From NCBI RefSeq assembly GCF_029910215.1, contig NZ_CP110396.1, positions 1,550,001 to 1,614,000 of the forward strand: a DNA stretch of 64,000 nt. Direction: 5' to 3'. The notes under the pieces are model-generated. The model was not told the DNA's origin and did not search any database. It was given only the letters and a program-made list of their open reading frames with translations. Positions 44,060 to 54,900 of this stretch are shown in pieces; positions within the stretch are counted from its first letter, which is position 1; each line of letters begins with the position of its first letter. The DNA comes from Paraburkholderia sp. D15 (GTDB taxonomy: Bacteria; Pseudomonadota; Gammaproteobacteria; Burkholderiales; Burkholderiaceae). The translations under genes and the position numbers were made by a program.

Positions 44060-45093
44060 GCCGCCTTCTCCAGATCCTCGACGAAGCCGGCTTGCGCAAG
44101 CCGAGGTTCACGGGCAATACGACGACCCGCGGTGTAATCGTTGATCAGATCGCACGGGGTGTAGTTGCGCTCGAGTTCGAACAGCTCGTCCACGGACAGC
44201 GTGGTGTTGAGCGCGGCGAGCGCGCTGTCGAACTGCGCGGGCGTGTCCGCGCCGACCAGCATGCTCGCGACGCCGTGATGATTGAGCACCCACGCCTGCG
44301 CAATCTGCGCGGCCGACACGCCGCGCCGCGCCGCCACCCGTGCGACCGACGCGGCAATCTCGCGCGACGCCCGGTCGCCATACATTTGCGCGGTGAAGAA
44401 GTCGGTCTGGTTGCGCGTCGAGTTCGGATCGCAGGTGAGCAGACCGCGAGCGAGCGGACTGAACACCGACACGCCGACGCCCTGATCCTGGCAATACGGA
44501 ATCATTTCGCGCTCTTCCTCGCGATACGCGAGATTCAACTGCAGTTGCATGTTGATCGGCTTGTGCCAGCCGTTGCGCTCGCAGACCTGCATGATCTTCG
44601 CGAACTGCCACGTGTACATGGTCGAGACGCCGATATAGCGTGCCTTGCCGGCGCGCACGATGTCGTTCATCGCGCCCATGGTTTCCTCGACCGGCGTGTT
44701 GACGTCGAAGAAATGCAGCATGTAGAGATCGACGTAATCCATGCCGAGGCGCGCGAGCGAACCGTCGATGCCGTCCATGATGTGCTTGCGCGAATGTCCG
44801 CCGGCGTTCTGATAGGCGCCCATGTCGTAGCCGACCTTGGTGGTCACGACGATTTCCTCGCGCCGTGCGAGGCGCTTCAGAATGCGCCCCACGACTTCCT
44901 CGCCGACGCCGGTCGAATAGAAATCCGCGAGGTCGATGAAGTTCACGCCGGCTTCGAGCGCGTGACGGACGATCGGCTCGCTTTGCGCTTCGTCGAAGAT
45001 CCACGGCTTCCATTGCGGCGTGCCCATGTTCATCGTGCCGAGGCACAAACGCGACACCTTCAGGCCGGACTGGCCGAGGCGAATGTATTCCAT
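44056..45093 (-). CDS. Aldo/keto reductase
   Basis: 345 aa. AKR barrel: RLCLGTMNMGT, VNFIDLADFYSTGVGEE (catalytic Asp-Tyr), VVTTKVGYDMG (Lys), DLYMLHFFDVNTPVEETM (His). NADPH-type C-terminal residues are in GADTPAQFDSAL. It reduces or oxidises a sugar- or aldehyde-type substrate. The start at 45093 (MEYIRLGQSG) is chosen because the fold begins there; 45108 and 45132 are also in frame. It overlaps the next gene by 4 bp and lies 63 bp after the Fae gene. Confidence 0.87.
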   Translation of the reverse strand: MEYIRLGQSGLKVSRLCLGTMNMGTPQWKPWIFDEAQSEPIVRHALEAGVNFIDLADFYSTGVGEEVVGRILKRLARREEIVVTTKVGYDMGAYQNAGGHSRKHIMDGIDGSLARLGMDYVDLYMLHFFDVNTPVEETMGAMNDIVRAGKARYIGVSTMYTWQFAKIMQVCERNGWHKPINMQLQLNLAYREEEREMIPYCQDQGVGVSVFSPLARGLLTCDPNSTRNQTDFFTAQMYGDRASREIAASVARVAARRGVSAAQIAQAWVLNHHGVASMLVGADTPAQFDSALAALNTTLSVDELFELERNYTPCDLINDYTAGRRIAREPRLAQAGFVEDLEKAA

Positions 45094-45156
45094 GATGTTG
45101 TCTCTCATCGGGTGGCAGGTGGCGGCTCGCATGCGGTCAAACGACGCCGCGCGTGA

Positions 45157-45681
45157 TCACCGTTGCTTCGGCGTGTAGAACGGGTTCGATACCTCGCGCG
45201 CGGCGGCGAACACTTCGTCGCGATGCGGCAGGCCTTTCATCGCCGCGAGAATCGCGTTTCTGCACGCGCGGTAGTTGTTGTCGAAGACGGCGTCGAGATC
45301 GTCGGTGGCGGGGTTCACCCAGTTCGCCGACACGACGACCCAGTCGTTTTCCGCTTCGGGCGGCAACGTGCCGTTCTCCAGCGATTCGGCCACCGCCTTC
45401 GCGATGCCCGCCTGCGATGCGCCCCACGTCGCGTTGCCGTGGAACTCGCTGCCGATCTGCGCCTTGTTCACATAGAGCGTCAGCGGTTTGGTCGGCACGC
45501 CGGGACGCGCGATCACGACGAACGGCGCGTGTCCCGCCGACGGCGTCGCGAGCGCGGTCGCGAACGCCTGGCCCGCCGGGCCGTTGCGCGGCCCGACCAG
45601 CACGTTGATGTGGGCGAGATTGACGCCGGGGCCTTCGAATCCTTCGCCGATAAAGAGTTGTTTGTCCATCGATGCGTTCAT
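45157..45681 (-). CDS. fae: Formaldehyde-activating enzyme (Fae) homologue
   Basis: 174 aa, matching the ~170-aa family that condenses formaldehyde with tetrahydromethanopterin. The conserved active-site His is in VNLAHINVLVGPRNGPAG (H24), followed by AFATAL, TKPLTLYVNKAQI and GASQAGIAKAVAESLENGTLP. The start at 45681 (MNASMDKQLF) is chosen; an open frame of 49 residues upstream looks non-coding. It heads the operon with an aldo/keto reductase, an aldehyde dehydrogenase and an MFS transporter, and no tetrahydromethanopterin gene is in the window. A Fae-like paralogue with another role is possible. Confidence 0.85.
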   Translation of the reverse strand: MNASMDKQLFIGEGFEGPGVNLAHINVLVGPRNGPAGQAFATALATPSAGHAPFVVIARPGVPTKPLTLYVNKAQIGSEFHGNATWGASQAGIAKAVAESLENGTLPPEAENDWVVVSANWVNPATDDLDAVFDNNYRACRNAILAAMKGLPHRDEVFAAAREVSNPFYTPKQR

Positions 45682-46328
45682 GCCGATTCCGTTGCGGTAG
45701 GGGGATGAGCGGATTGTGCGGCGGGGTGTCGACGACCCTGTATCGATGAGTTTTGATGCAGGGTATGAGGCGAACTCAACTCCGGGTTTGTCCGGAGCAG
45801 GCGGCTCGGTGAAGGTGCGCGAGCGCAAAGGTGAGGGTTTTCGGGAAGAGCGACAGCGATCGCGTCACAAACGCATAAAGGTGAACGCGAGTGACGACGC
45901 TGGCGCACCGGCAGCGCGGAGCCGACACGCCATCCACACGAGCTTGAAACGAAGGTAAGCGTATGAGGCGAGGTTATGCGTGAATCTTCGGATAGCCTGG
46001 GAACGCCTGCCAGCAAAGGCTGGCGCGGGTTTCGGGCAGCGTGTCGCGTCAGCCGGAACGGCAGCGCGGATCAAACGGCACGGTGCGTCTCACGCTGAAA
46101 CCAGGCTCACCGAACCAACTCGAACCGGCATGGGTTCGTGCGGACTTATCCATGACCGTAGCCTCGAACGAAGGTCAAAGGTGAGCGTTTTCGGGACTCG
46201 GCCAGCGGTGCGGAAAGTCGCACGCGTGGCATCACTTCAGAAAAACGGCGGCCTGGTCACGGCGACAGACGCCGCACCGGCGGGCATTTCGAATTGAATC
46301 GATCGAGATCGACGCGCGTCGACGCGCA
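45682..46328. other. Long intergenic region with a pair of related 21-bp elements
   Basis: 647 bp upstream of the fae operon and after the H-NS-like gene's stop. No gene with a start signal is supported. CAAAGGTGAGGGTTTTCGGG (45826) and CAAAGGTGAGCGTTTTCGGG (46176) match with one difference. A GCCTGCCAGC/GCTGGCGCGG hairpin is near 46005. Presumably it holds the fae promoter. Confidence 0.5.
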
Positions 46329-46619
46329 TCAACCGTCGATCAAAAACCGTTCGCGGTTCTTCCCCGCCAGCCAGCTCGGTGACCGGCCACGCCCGCTCCA
46401 CGTCTCGCCGGTTTTCGGATTCCGGTATTTGGCAACCGATACCGATTTCCGCCCCGCCGCGCGTTTGCTCGTGAAGCCGAGTTCCTCGGCGGTCAGGTCG
46501 TATTCGGCGATCTTCTGCTTGATGTCGGCGATCGCCTGCTCGATCTCCTTCTCGCGAGCGACGGCGACTTCCTTATGAAGTTTTTCGAGCTGCGCGGTCA
46601 ACTGCTTGTACGTGGCCAT
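46329..46619 (-). CDS. H-NS family nucleoid-associated protein
   Basis: 96 aa. An N-terminal oligomerisation coiled coil (LTAQLEKLHKEVAVAREKEI) is followed by a linker and the C-terminal DNA-binding domain, KYRNPKTGETWSGRGRSPSWL. This has the TWSGRGR.P.W core of Burkholderia/Ralstonia H-NS-like proteins, which bind the AT-rich minor groove and silence foreign DNA. GGAGC precedes the ATG. It lies beside the most AT-rich stretch of the window (46860-47820). Confidence 0.94.
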   Translation of the reverse strand: MATYKQLTAQLEKLHKEVAVAREKEIEQAIADIKQKIAEYDLTAEELGFTSKRAAGRKSVSVAKYRNPKTGETWSGRGRSPSWLAGKNRERFLIDG

Positions 46620-47140
46620 GGCGGATGCTCCGGTCGGGTGGACGAACTGCAGGATGCTAGGGTGGAAAGTCCCTCGCGGACACTATCAGACGAATAAAAC
46701 GCCGGATAGAGAGTGGTGCTCGCTGTCGCAGGTCGTGTTACGGGACGTTTCGTGGCCGCGGGCGGCACGTTCAGTCATGAATCGCATCGTACACGCGACG
46801 CCCGCCGTCGAGTACCTTGCGCGGACAACTGCCGGCGCCGTTAGCCGACTCTGCTGACTATTTTGTTGGCTGCGGAATTATTCTGTAATCAATGGAGAGG
46901 TTTTTCATATTCACGCCGCGCATGGACACACCGCTCCATTCAAATTATTGAATAACTGACGTGTTTAATCGGTGTCCGACGCGAGGAACAGAAAACCCAT
47001 GCAGGAATAATTGGAGCGTTGACAAAGATCGGATAAAAGAAGGCGCGGCCAGTTAATCGGAAACATTGACCGTTACCGCGCGTCTTCAGAAAACGTTACC
47101 TTTGCAGGGGTGACATGCCGTGTGCCGTTCCGGGGAGCGG
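46620..47140. other. AT-rich intergenic region upstream of the H-NS-like gene
   Basis: 521 bp. It includes the H-NS-like gene's promoter, then AT-rich sequence from about 46860. TTGACAAAGATCGGATAAAA at about 47020 looks like part of a promoter. No gene is supported. Confidence 0.4.
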
Positions 47141-47344
47141 TCACACTTTCTGCCGCAGTTCGAGTTCGGCGAGTACGGCATCCAGTCGCCTGATCCGGTT
47201 CGCCTGCGCCGGCATCCGCACCGCGCCCGACACCGAGTCGATGCGGCTGCGCCAGTACGACAGCGGAATACGGTCCGCGGCAGAGATATGCGAGATGACG
47301 TGTTCGAGATGGACGATATCTCGTTCGAGTTGGTGATGATCCAT
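47141..47344 (-). CDS. Small hypothetical protein
   Basis: 67 aa, MDHHQLERDIVHLEHVISHI through to LDAVLAELELRQKV. It is helical and charged, without a signal peptide or membrane segment. GGGGAAAG sits 4-5 bases before the ATG at 47344, better than for other frames here, and the composition is protein-like. Flanked by AT-rich non-coding DNA on both sides. I do not recognise a family. Confidence 0.55.
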   Translation of the reverse strand: MDHHQLERDIVHLEHVISHISAADRIPLSYWRSRIDSVSGAVRMPAQANRIRRLDAVLAELELRQKV

Positions 47345-47821
47345 TGGCTTTCCCCGGAATGCTCGTTGAACTAGTTTCGACGCAAGATTTCAAGCATAAA
47401 GCGTGCCTTCGACGGAACGCTCTTTTTTATTCTTACGGAAAATTATTCTTCATCCCTTTTCACCTCGACGATAAAACCAGCAAAACATGCAGAAGGTTTA
47501 TAAAGCGAAGCCGCCATAAAAGCGTACTGCCGATAAACTTCGCGTTCCGTTAGGTGCCGCACCGACTCCGCTGAACAAACGGCAGAAAAACCGGCATCGG
47601 TAATAACACCGGCAACCGATGATTAATCGGAAAATAAGACGTTAAATCAAGTTTTGTATGATAATTTTGCGACGACGCCATGACTTGGCGTGACGGTGAC
47701 AATTGCGACTGAATTTGCTTTTATGACAGAAAACCCATTCCGCCGTCCGGCGAGTATGGCGCTTCAAAATGAAGGTTGTGAGACGGTCTGGAGCGATCGC
47801 CGGCGTGGCGCCGGCGACGCA
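47345..47821. other. AT-rich intergenic region, no gene supported
   Basis: 477 bp of clearly lower GC (for example AATTATTCTTCATCCCTTTT near 47442). Short open frames lack ribosome-binding sites. Likely bound by H-NS-type protein. Confidence 0.4.
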
Positions 47822-48091
47822 TCACTTGGCGCGGCAGGCGTAGATCAGGCTGAGCGTGCCGTTATCGCTGGATTGGCGCACCACGTCATAGCCGCCGCCG
47901 CAACTGGCGTTGGCCTGCTGCGCGCATGAATCGGAGCCGGCCGGGCATTGGACCAGCACCGTCGCGCGGCCGTCCGACAGAAACAGCGGCGCGCTGCTGC
48001 TGCAACCACCCAACACGACGAATGCGCCGGCCGCCAGCGTGACGCCCGCCCGGCGCGCAAAGAGGGAGAGACTGCATTTCCTGCGTTTCAT
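47822..48091 (-). CDS. Small outer-membrane-type lipoprotein
   Basis: 89 aa. A lipoprotein signal peptide with lipobox VLGGC (Cys30) follows a basic N-terminus (MKRRKCSLSLFARR); SSSA after the Cys suggests outer-membrane sorting. The mature ~60 residues have four further Cys (QCPAGSDSCAQQANASCGGG ... YACRAK), likely forming disulfides. This Cys-containing G-G-Y-D-V-V pattern occurs in many uncharacterised proteobacterial lipoproteins. Function unknown. It lies 87 bp from the stop of the sigma54 activator gene and on the same strand. Confidence 0.8.
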   Translation of the reverse strand: MKRRKCSLSLFARRAGVTLAAGAFVVLGGCSSSAPLFLSDGRATVLVQCPAGSDSCAQQANASCGGGYDVVRQSSDNGTLSLIYACRAK

Positions 48092-48177
48092 TTGAAACCC
48101 CGATCACGTCTTGTTTTTCGATCACCGGATTGTGCCACGCGGCAATTACGCTGCGTCACCCGGCATCGCGGCTTTCG

Positions 48178-49671
<1,494 letters not shown>

Positions 49672-49706
49672 GTTGTCGCCGTCTCCGGGTAGGGTTTTAA
49701 TTGGGC

Positions 49707-49835
49707 TTGTCTCATTTGGTAGACAATTTTATCCCACTGGAGAGACGGCCAATAAGGCCGTCGCATCGGCATTTTCCCTTGTTTACCCGTATCTTCCGAC
49801 AAATTCAGTCCCGATTTTGAGACATTTGAGTACAA
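49707..49835. promoter_or_regulatory. Two candidate upstream activator sites for the sigma54 regulator
   Basis: TTGTCTCATTTGGTAGACAA (49707-49726) is a palindrome with 6-bp arms. A related sequence TTGAGACATTTGAGTACAA lies at 49817-49835, sharing the CATTTG core. They sit about 190 and 80 bp upstream of the -24/-12 promoter, the usual range for enhancer sites, and between the divergent regulator and target genes. Confidence 0.5.
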
Positions 49836-49898
49836 TCGATCGCAGCGCATTCCGAAGTTCGGCCTGAGAAATCAAGGCACTAGCCGTTGCGCCGCTTG

Positions 49899-49914
49899 TG
49901 GCACGGAACCTGCA
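49899..49914 (+). promoter_or_regulatory. Sigma54 (-24/-12) promoter of the GntP permease gene
   Basis: TGGCACGGAACCTGCA matches the consensus TGGCACG-N4-TTGCW except C for the first T of the -12 element. The GG and GC dinucleotides are separated by exactly 10 bases. It lies 70 bp upstream of the permease ATG, opposite a sigma54-activator gene. Confidence 0.75.
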
Positions 49915-49984
49915 TTTGCCGCCGCCGTGCCGTCGCATCCTCAAAGACGGCGACTACGTAGAACAACCAAGCTCTGGAGACTCA

Positions 49985-51385
49985 ATGTCCTTTGTCATCG
50001 TCCTTGCCGCGCTGGCGTTCTTGATGTTCGCCGCGTATCGCGGCTACAGCGTCATTCTGTTCGCGCCGATCGCCGCGCTCGCCGCCGTTCTGCTGACCGA
50101 CCCGGCCGCCGTCGCGCCGGTCTTCACCGGCATCTTCATGGAGAAGATGGTCGGTTTCGTGAAGCTCTATTTCCCGGTGTTCCTGCTGGGCGCCGTGTTC
50201 GGCAAGGTGATCGAGCTGTCCGGTTTCTCGGAGTCGATCGTGGCCGCCGCGATCCGCTATATCGGCCGCTCGCGCGCCAATGCGGTGATCGTCGCGGTGT
50301 GCGCGCTGCTCACCTATGGCGGCGTATCGCTGTTCGTGGTGGTGTTCGCGGTGTACCCGTTCGCCGCCGAGCTGTACCGCCAGAGCAATATTCCGAAGCG
50401 CTTGATGCCCGGCGCGATCGCGCTCGGCGCATTCTCGTTCACGATGGATTCGCTGCCCGGTACGCCGCAGATCCAGAACATCATCCCGACCACGTTCTTC
50501 AAGACGACCTCGTGGGCCGCGCCGACGCTCGGCGTGATCGGCTCGCTGTTCATCATCGTGGTGGGTTTGACGTATCTGGAATGGCGCCGCCGCGCGGCGA
50601 TGGCGACCGGCGAGGGCTACGGCACGGCGCTGGTCAACGAGCCGGAGCGCGTCGAATCGAAGCAACTGCCGCATCCGCTGCTGGCGGTCGCGCCGCTAGT
50701 GCTGGTGGGCGTCGCGAACTTCTTGCTGACTCGCTGGATTCCGAACTGGTACGGCGCGTCGTACACGGTTGCGCCGGACATTCTGCCGGGCATTCATGCA
50801 CCGGTCACGACGACGATCAAGAGCGTGGTCGCGATCTGGGCCGTGGAAGGTGCGCTGCTGATCGGCATCGTGATGGTGGTGATTACCGCGTTCAATCGGG
50901 TGCGCGAGCGCTTTGCCGTCGGTACCAAGGCGGCGGTGGCGGGTGCATTGCTGGCGTCGTTGAACACGGCGTCGGAATACGGTTTCGGCGGCGTGATCGC
51001 GGCGTTGCCGGGCTTCCTCGTGGTCAGCGATGCGCTGAAGAGCATTCCGAATCCGCTCGTCAACGCGGCCGTGTCGGTGAGTTCGCTGGCGGGCATCACG
51101 GGGTCGGCGTCGGGCGGGATGAGTATCGCGCTGGCGGCGATGTCGGACGTGTTCATCAAGGGCGCCGAAGCCGCGCATATTCCGATGGAAGTGCTGCACC
51201 GCGTGGTCGCGATGGCGAGCGGCGGCATGGATACGCTGCCGCATAACGGCGCGGTGATCACGCTGCTGGCGGTGACGGGGCTGACGCATCGTCAGTCGTA
51301 TCGCGACATTTTCGCGGTGACGGTGATCAAGACGATGGCGGTGTTCTTCGTGATTGGGGTTTATTACGCGACGGGGTTGGTTTGA
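49985..51385 (+). CDS. GntP-family carboxylate/gluconate permease
   Basis: 466 aa with about 12 membrane segments. GntP family traits are FPVFLLGAVFGKVIELSGFSESI, LTYGGVSLFVVVFAVYPFA, FTMDSLPGTPQIQNIIPTT and a terminal SGGMDTLPHNGAVITLL. This sub-group moves hydroxy acids such as 3-hydroxybutyrate or gluconate-type acids with protons. The ATG at 49985 has GGAG 6 bases ahead; an upstream in-frame ATG at 49898 would place the sigma54 promoter inside the gene. Followed by a RidA gene 106 bp downstream on the same strand. Confidence 0.9.
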   Translation: MSFVIVLAALAFLMFAAYRGYSVILFAPIAALAAVLLTDPAAVAPVFTGIFMEKMVGFVKLYFPVFLLGAVFGKVIELSGFSESIVAAAIRYIGRSRANAVIVAVCALLTYGGVSLFVVVFAVYPFAAELYRQSNIPKRLMPGAIALGAFSFTMDSLPGTPQIQNIIPTTFFKTTSWAAPTLGVIGSLFIIVVGLTYLEWRRRAAMATGEGYGTALVNEPERVESKQLPHPLLAVAPLVLVGVANFLLTRWIPNWYGASYTVAPDILPGIHAPVTTTIKSVVAIWAVEGALLIGIVMVVITAFNRVRERFAVGTKAAVAGALLASLNTASEYGFGGVIAALPGFLVVSDALKSIPNPLVNAAVSVSSLAGITGSASGGMSIALAAMSDVFIKGAEAAHIPMEVLHRVVAMASGGMDTLPHNGAVITLLAVTGLTHRQSYRDIFAVTVIKTMAVFFVIGVYYATGLV

Positions 51386-51491
51386 GGGAGTGAGGGGGCG
51401 ACCGAGGTGGCGGCGCCAATGCGCAATACGCGCACCGGAATCACTTTTATTCGGTTAGCGTAACGTTTCTCGCCAACCCATCGCCTCGCCC

Positions 51492-51899
51492 ATGACCACC
51501 GCGCCCACCTTCTGGATGATCCCGACCGCGCCCACGCCGGTCGGTCCTTTCTCGCACGCCACCGAAACCGACGGTTGGGTTTTCCTGACCGGCCAGATGC
51601 CCACCTCGCCGACCGACGACGACGCGCCGCTCCCCGAAGGTGTCGTCGCGCAAACGCAGCGCGTCATGGACAACCTGAAGCTGGTTCTGGAAGGCGTCGG
51701 TCTCGGCCTGCAGCACGTCGTCGCCGCGCGCATTTTTCTGACCGAGTTCAAGCGCGATTACGCATCGATGAACGCCGTCTACCGCGCTTACTTTCCGCCC
51801 AATGCGTTGCCGGCGAGAACCTGCATCGGCGTGACTGCGCTGGCTCGCGATGCGCTGGTCGAGATCGATTTCATCGCCCGGCGCGCGGGACCGGGTTGA
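51492..51899 (+). CDS. RidA/YjgF family reactive-intermediate deaminase
   Basis: 135 aa. Family features: GPFSHATETDGWVFLTGQMP near the N-terminus and ARTCIGVTALARDALVEIDFIA at the end, with the substrate-carboxylate Arg before TCIGV. It hydrolyses enamine/imine intermediates or acts on related acyl compounds. Same strand and close to the GntP permease, so probably in the sigma54-controlled unit. This suggests an imported amino- or hydroxy-acid whose catabolism yields such an intermediate (inference). Confidence 0.9.
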   Translation: MTTAPTFWMIPTAPTPVGPFSHATETDGWVFLTGQMPTSPTDDDAPLPEGVVAQTQRVMDNLKLVLEGVGLGLQHVVAARIFLTEFKRDYASMNAVYRAYFPPNALPARTCIGVTALARDALVEIDFIARRAGPG

Positions 51900-51958
51900 T
51901 TCGCGACCTCGTCAGCAACCCGGCGACGCAAGCCGGTTAGCGCGCACGCGCGAGTCGG

Positions 51959-54900
51959 CTACCCATCAACCCCAAAGCGATCGATCAACGCGTCATGCAG
52001 CGAGATGGCGCGTTCGTCCATCTCCGTGGTCCACTGCGCACTTTCCCGGCACAGCCGCTGCAACTCGCGGCATTGCCGCGCGAAGTCCGTTTCCTGCACG
52101 ACCAAAAACGCGCCGCCCGCGCTATGCGCCCAGCCGGCCAGCGCCTCGCGATTTTCCTGCTCGACGATCGTCGTCAGACGGGGCAACTCACTTTGCAGAT
52201 GGGTTTTCAGCATCGCCTCGTAGCGTGCCTTGTCGTCCGCGCTGAGGATAGCGGGTGCGTCGGCGGCATTGTCTTCGCTAGCGGTAGTACCCGGCGCCGA
52301 GTTGCTCGCGCGCCGCGCCGCCGTCGCGACCTCCAGCAACGCCGCTTCCAGCTCCGCCAAAGACGCCGGCTTCGCCACATGCCCCGCAAATCCGCGCTCA
52401 CGCCAGGCGGCATCGTCCCGACTATCGGTGACGGCGCTGAACGCCAGCACGGGCATGTCCGGGCGTGACGTTCGCAGCCGCGCCAGCAACGCATATCCAT
52501 CCATCACGGGCATATGGATATCGCTCAAGAGCACGTCGAAATGCGCCTGCTCGACGGCAGCGAGCGCTTGCCGTCCGTCGCCGACGAGCGTCGGCAAGCA
52601 GCCCAGCGCAGCGAGCTGTTCGACCACCAGGCTCTGAATCAACGGATTATCTTCGGCCACGAGCACCGTCAGCCCCTGCAACGCCGGAGCCACTTCATGC
52701 GGCGCTGAAGCGACCGCGTCGACAGAAGCCGCAACAGTTGCAGCAGTTGCAGCAGCCTCATCCGCCATCGCGCCACCCGCCGCCAGATCGACCGCGGTGA
52801 ACACCGCCTTGCGGCTAAACTCGCTCGCTTCGAATACGCCGTCCGCGCATTCAGCCGGCCTATGCGGGCCAGCGTACGTGATCCACACCGCACCGACGGC
52901 CTGAATCTCACGCAGCGCGCTCACCGCATCGAGCTCGTATTCGCCAGTCACGACCAGCACATCCGGACGATTCACGCGCAGCCACGCCAACGCTCCACGC
53001 ATCGACGTTTCCGTATGCACGCTCCAGCCTTTCCTCTGCAGGCCGATTTCCAGCAACAACCCCGACTCGCGCTCCTGACAAACCACCAGCGCATTGCCAC
53101 GGCGCGGCGGCTCGACGGCCGGCGTGCGCGACTCCACGGGCGACAGCGCAAGCGGAATCGACACGCTGAATGCGCTGCCGACACCCAGCACGCTCTCGAC
53201 CGAAATATGTCCGCCCATCAGCTCGCACAACCGCGCGCAGATCGACAGCCCGAGGCCCGTGCCGCCGGAGCGGCTCGACGTGCTCGCCTCGCCTTGCACG
53301 AACGGATTGAACAGCCGCGCCACCAGCGCCTGATCCATGCCGATCCCCGAATCGCATACCCGGCAAACCAGCACCGGTTTGCCCTGGGGATCGTCGACGA
53401 TCCCGGCGCTCAACGTGATCTTTCCGCACGACGTGAACTTGAACGCGTTGCTCAGCAGGTTGTTCACGATCTGCGCGATACGTGTGCGGTCGCCGCGTAG
53501 TTCCTGATCGAGCGTCGGCGACAGATGCGCGTAGAACCGGATCGGCCGGTCCGCCTTCATCGGCGCATACGAAAGCGCGATGTTCTCCAGATCGTCGACG
53601 GGACGGAACACCTCGCAGACAAGCTTCATCTCGCCCGCATCGATCTTCGAAAAATCGAGGATGTCGTTGACGATGCCGCGTAGCGCGTTGGCGGCGACGC
53701 CGAGCGTCGCGAGCCGCTGCGTATGCGCTTCGAGTCCCGGCGTCCGCGAAAACAGTTCGAGATTGCCGAGCAACGCGTTCAGCGGCGTGCGGATCTCGTG
53801 ACTCATCGACGCGAAGAAGTTCGAGCGCGCCCGCATCATGTCTTCCGACGTCTGCTGCGCGAGCCGCAATTGCTGTTCGAGTTCGTGCTGCGCGGTGACG
53901 TCGAGAATCGCGCAGAACAGCACGTCCTGATCCGCGTAGCGGGCCGGCGCGTAGGTGAACTGGAGGAAGCGATCGGCCGCCGTGTCGCGCTCGTCCGGGA
54001 GCACGGCCGTTGGCGCGGCTGGTGTGGTCGGCGTGGCGGCTGGCGTCGCAGGCACGACAAACACGGCAATCTTCGCGAACGCATTGACCGACGGTTTATC
54101 CGGCGCCTGCGCATGAAACTCGTCGACGATATGCGCGGGCAAGCGCTGCCCGCCCGGCTCGATCCGCAACAGTTCGAACGCGAGCGCATTCGCGGTCAGG
54201 ATCGCGTGATCGCTTTGCCGGACGATGCACAACCCCACCGGCGTCGCGCTCACCAGAATGCGGTTGATGGTCTCGCTCTCCAGCGCCCGCGACGTCTCGG
54301 CGAAACTGACGCGCAACAGCCGCAAGCCCCAGAAGCGCGCGGTCAGCGCAATCGCGCACAGCGTGAGCAGCGCGAGCGAAACCAGCACCGCGAGTTGCCA
54401 GCCGAGCGCGGCGGCGAGGCCGCGCCACGTCACGTAACCAACCAGCGCGCCGAAGCCCGGCGTCAGCGGTTCGTAGAAGACGACGCCATCGCGTGTATAG
54501 CGCGTCACGTCGGGCTGCGTGCGGGTCACGACGCCTTGCAGCATCGCTACGCGTCGGGCGTCGAGCGGCGGCGACGACAGGATCAGGCGATGGTCGGCCA
54601 TCATCAGCAGCATCGCGCCCTCGCGGTCCGGCCATTTCAGATGCGCGGGCAGCGCCTCGACCGGGATGCTGACTGCGATCAGCGTGACGGGTTCGTCATT
54701 CGCGTCGTAGTACGCGCTAAGCGCCGAGATCACCGTGATGCCTTGCAGCGGGTCGCGATAAGGGCCGAGCCAGACGCGCTCGCCTTTCGCGGGCATGCGC
54801 TTGCCGGTTTGCGTCTGGAGTTCGTGCAGCAGGGTCGTGCGCAGCGTGGCGATCGCCGACGGTTGCAGCGGCGTGGTGCCCGTCGTGACCGCCGATTTTG

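Noticed and set aside
47344..47553. 69-codon plus-strand frame in the AT-rich region
   Set aside because: No start signal, unusual composition (Lys/Arg/Phe-rich) and no downstream context.
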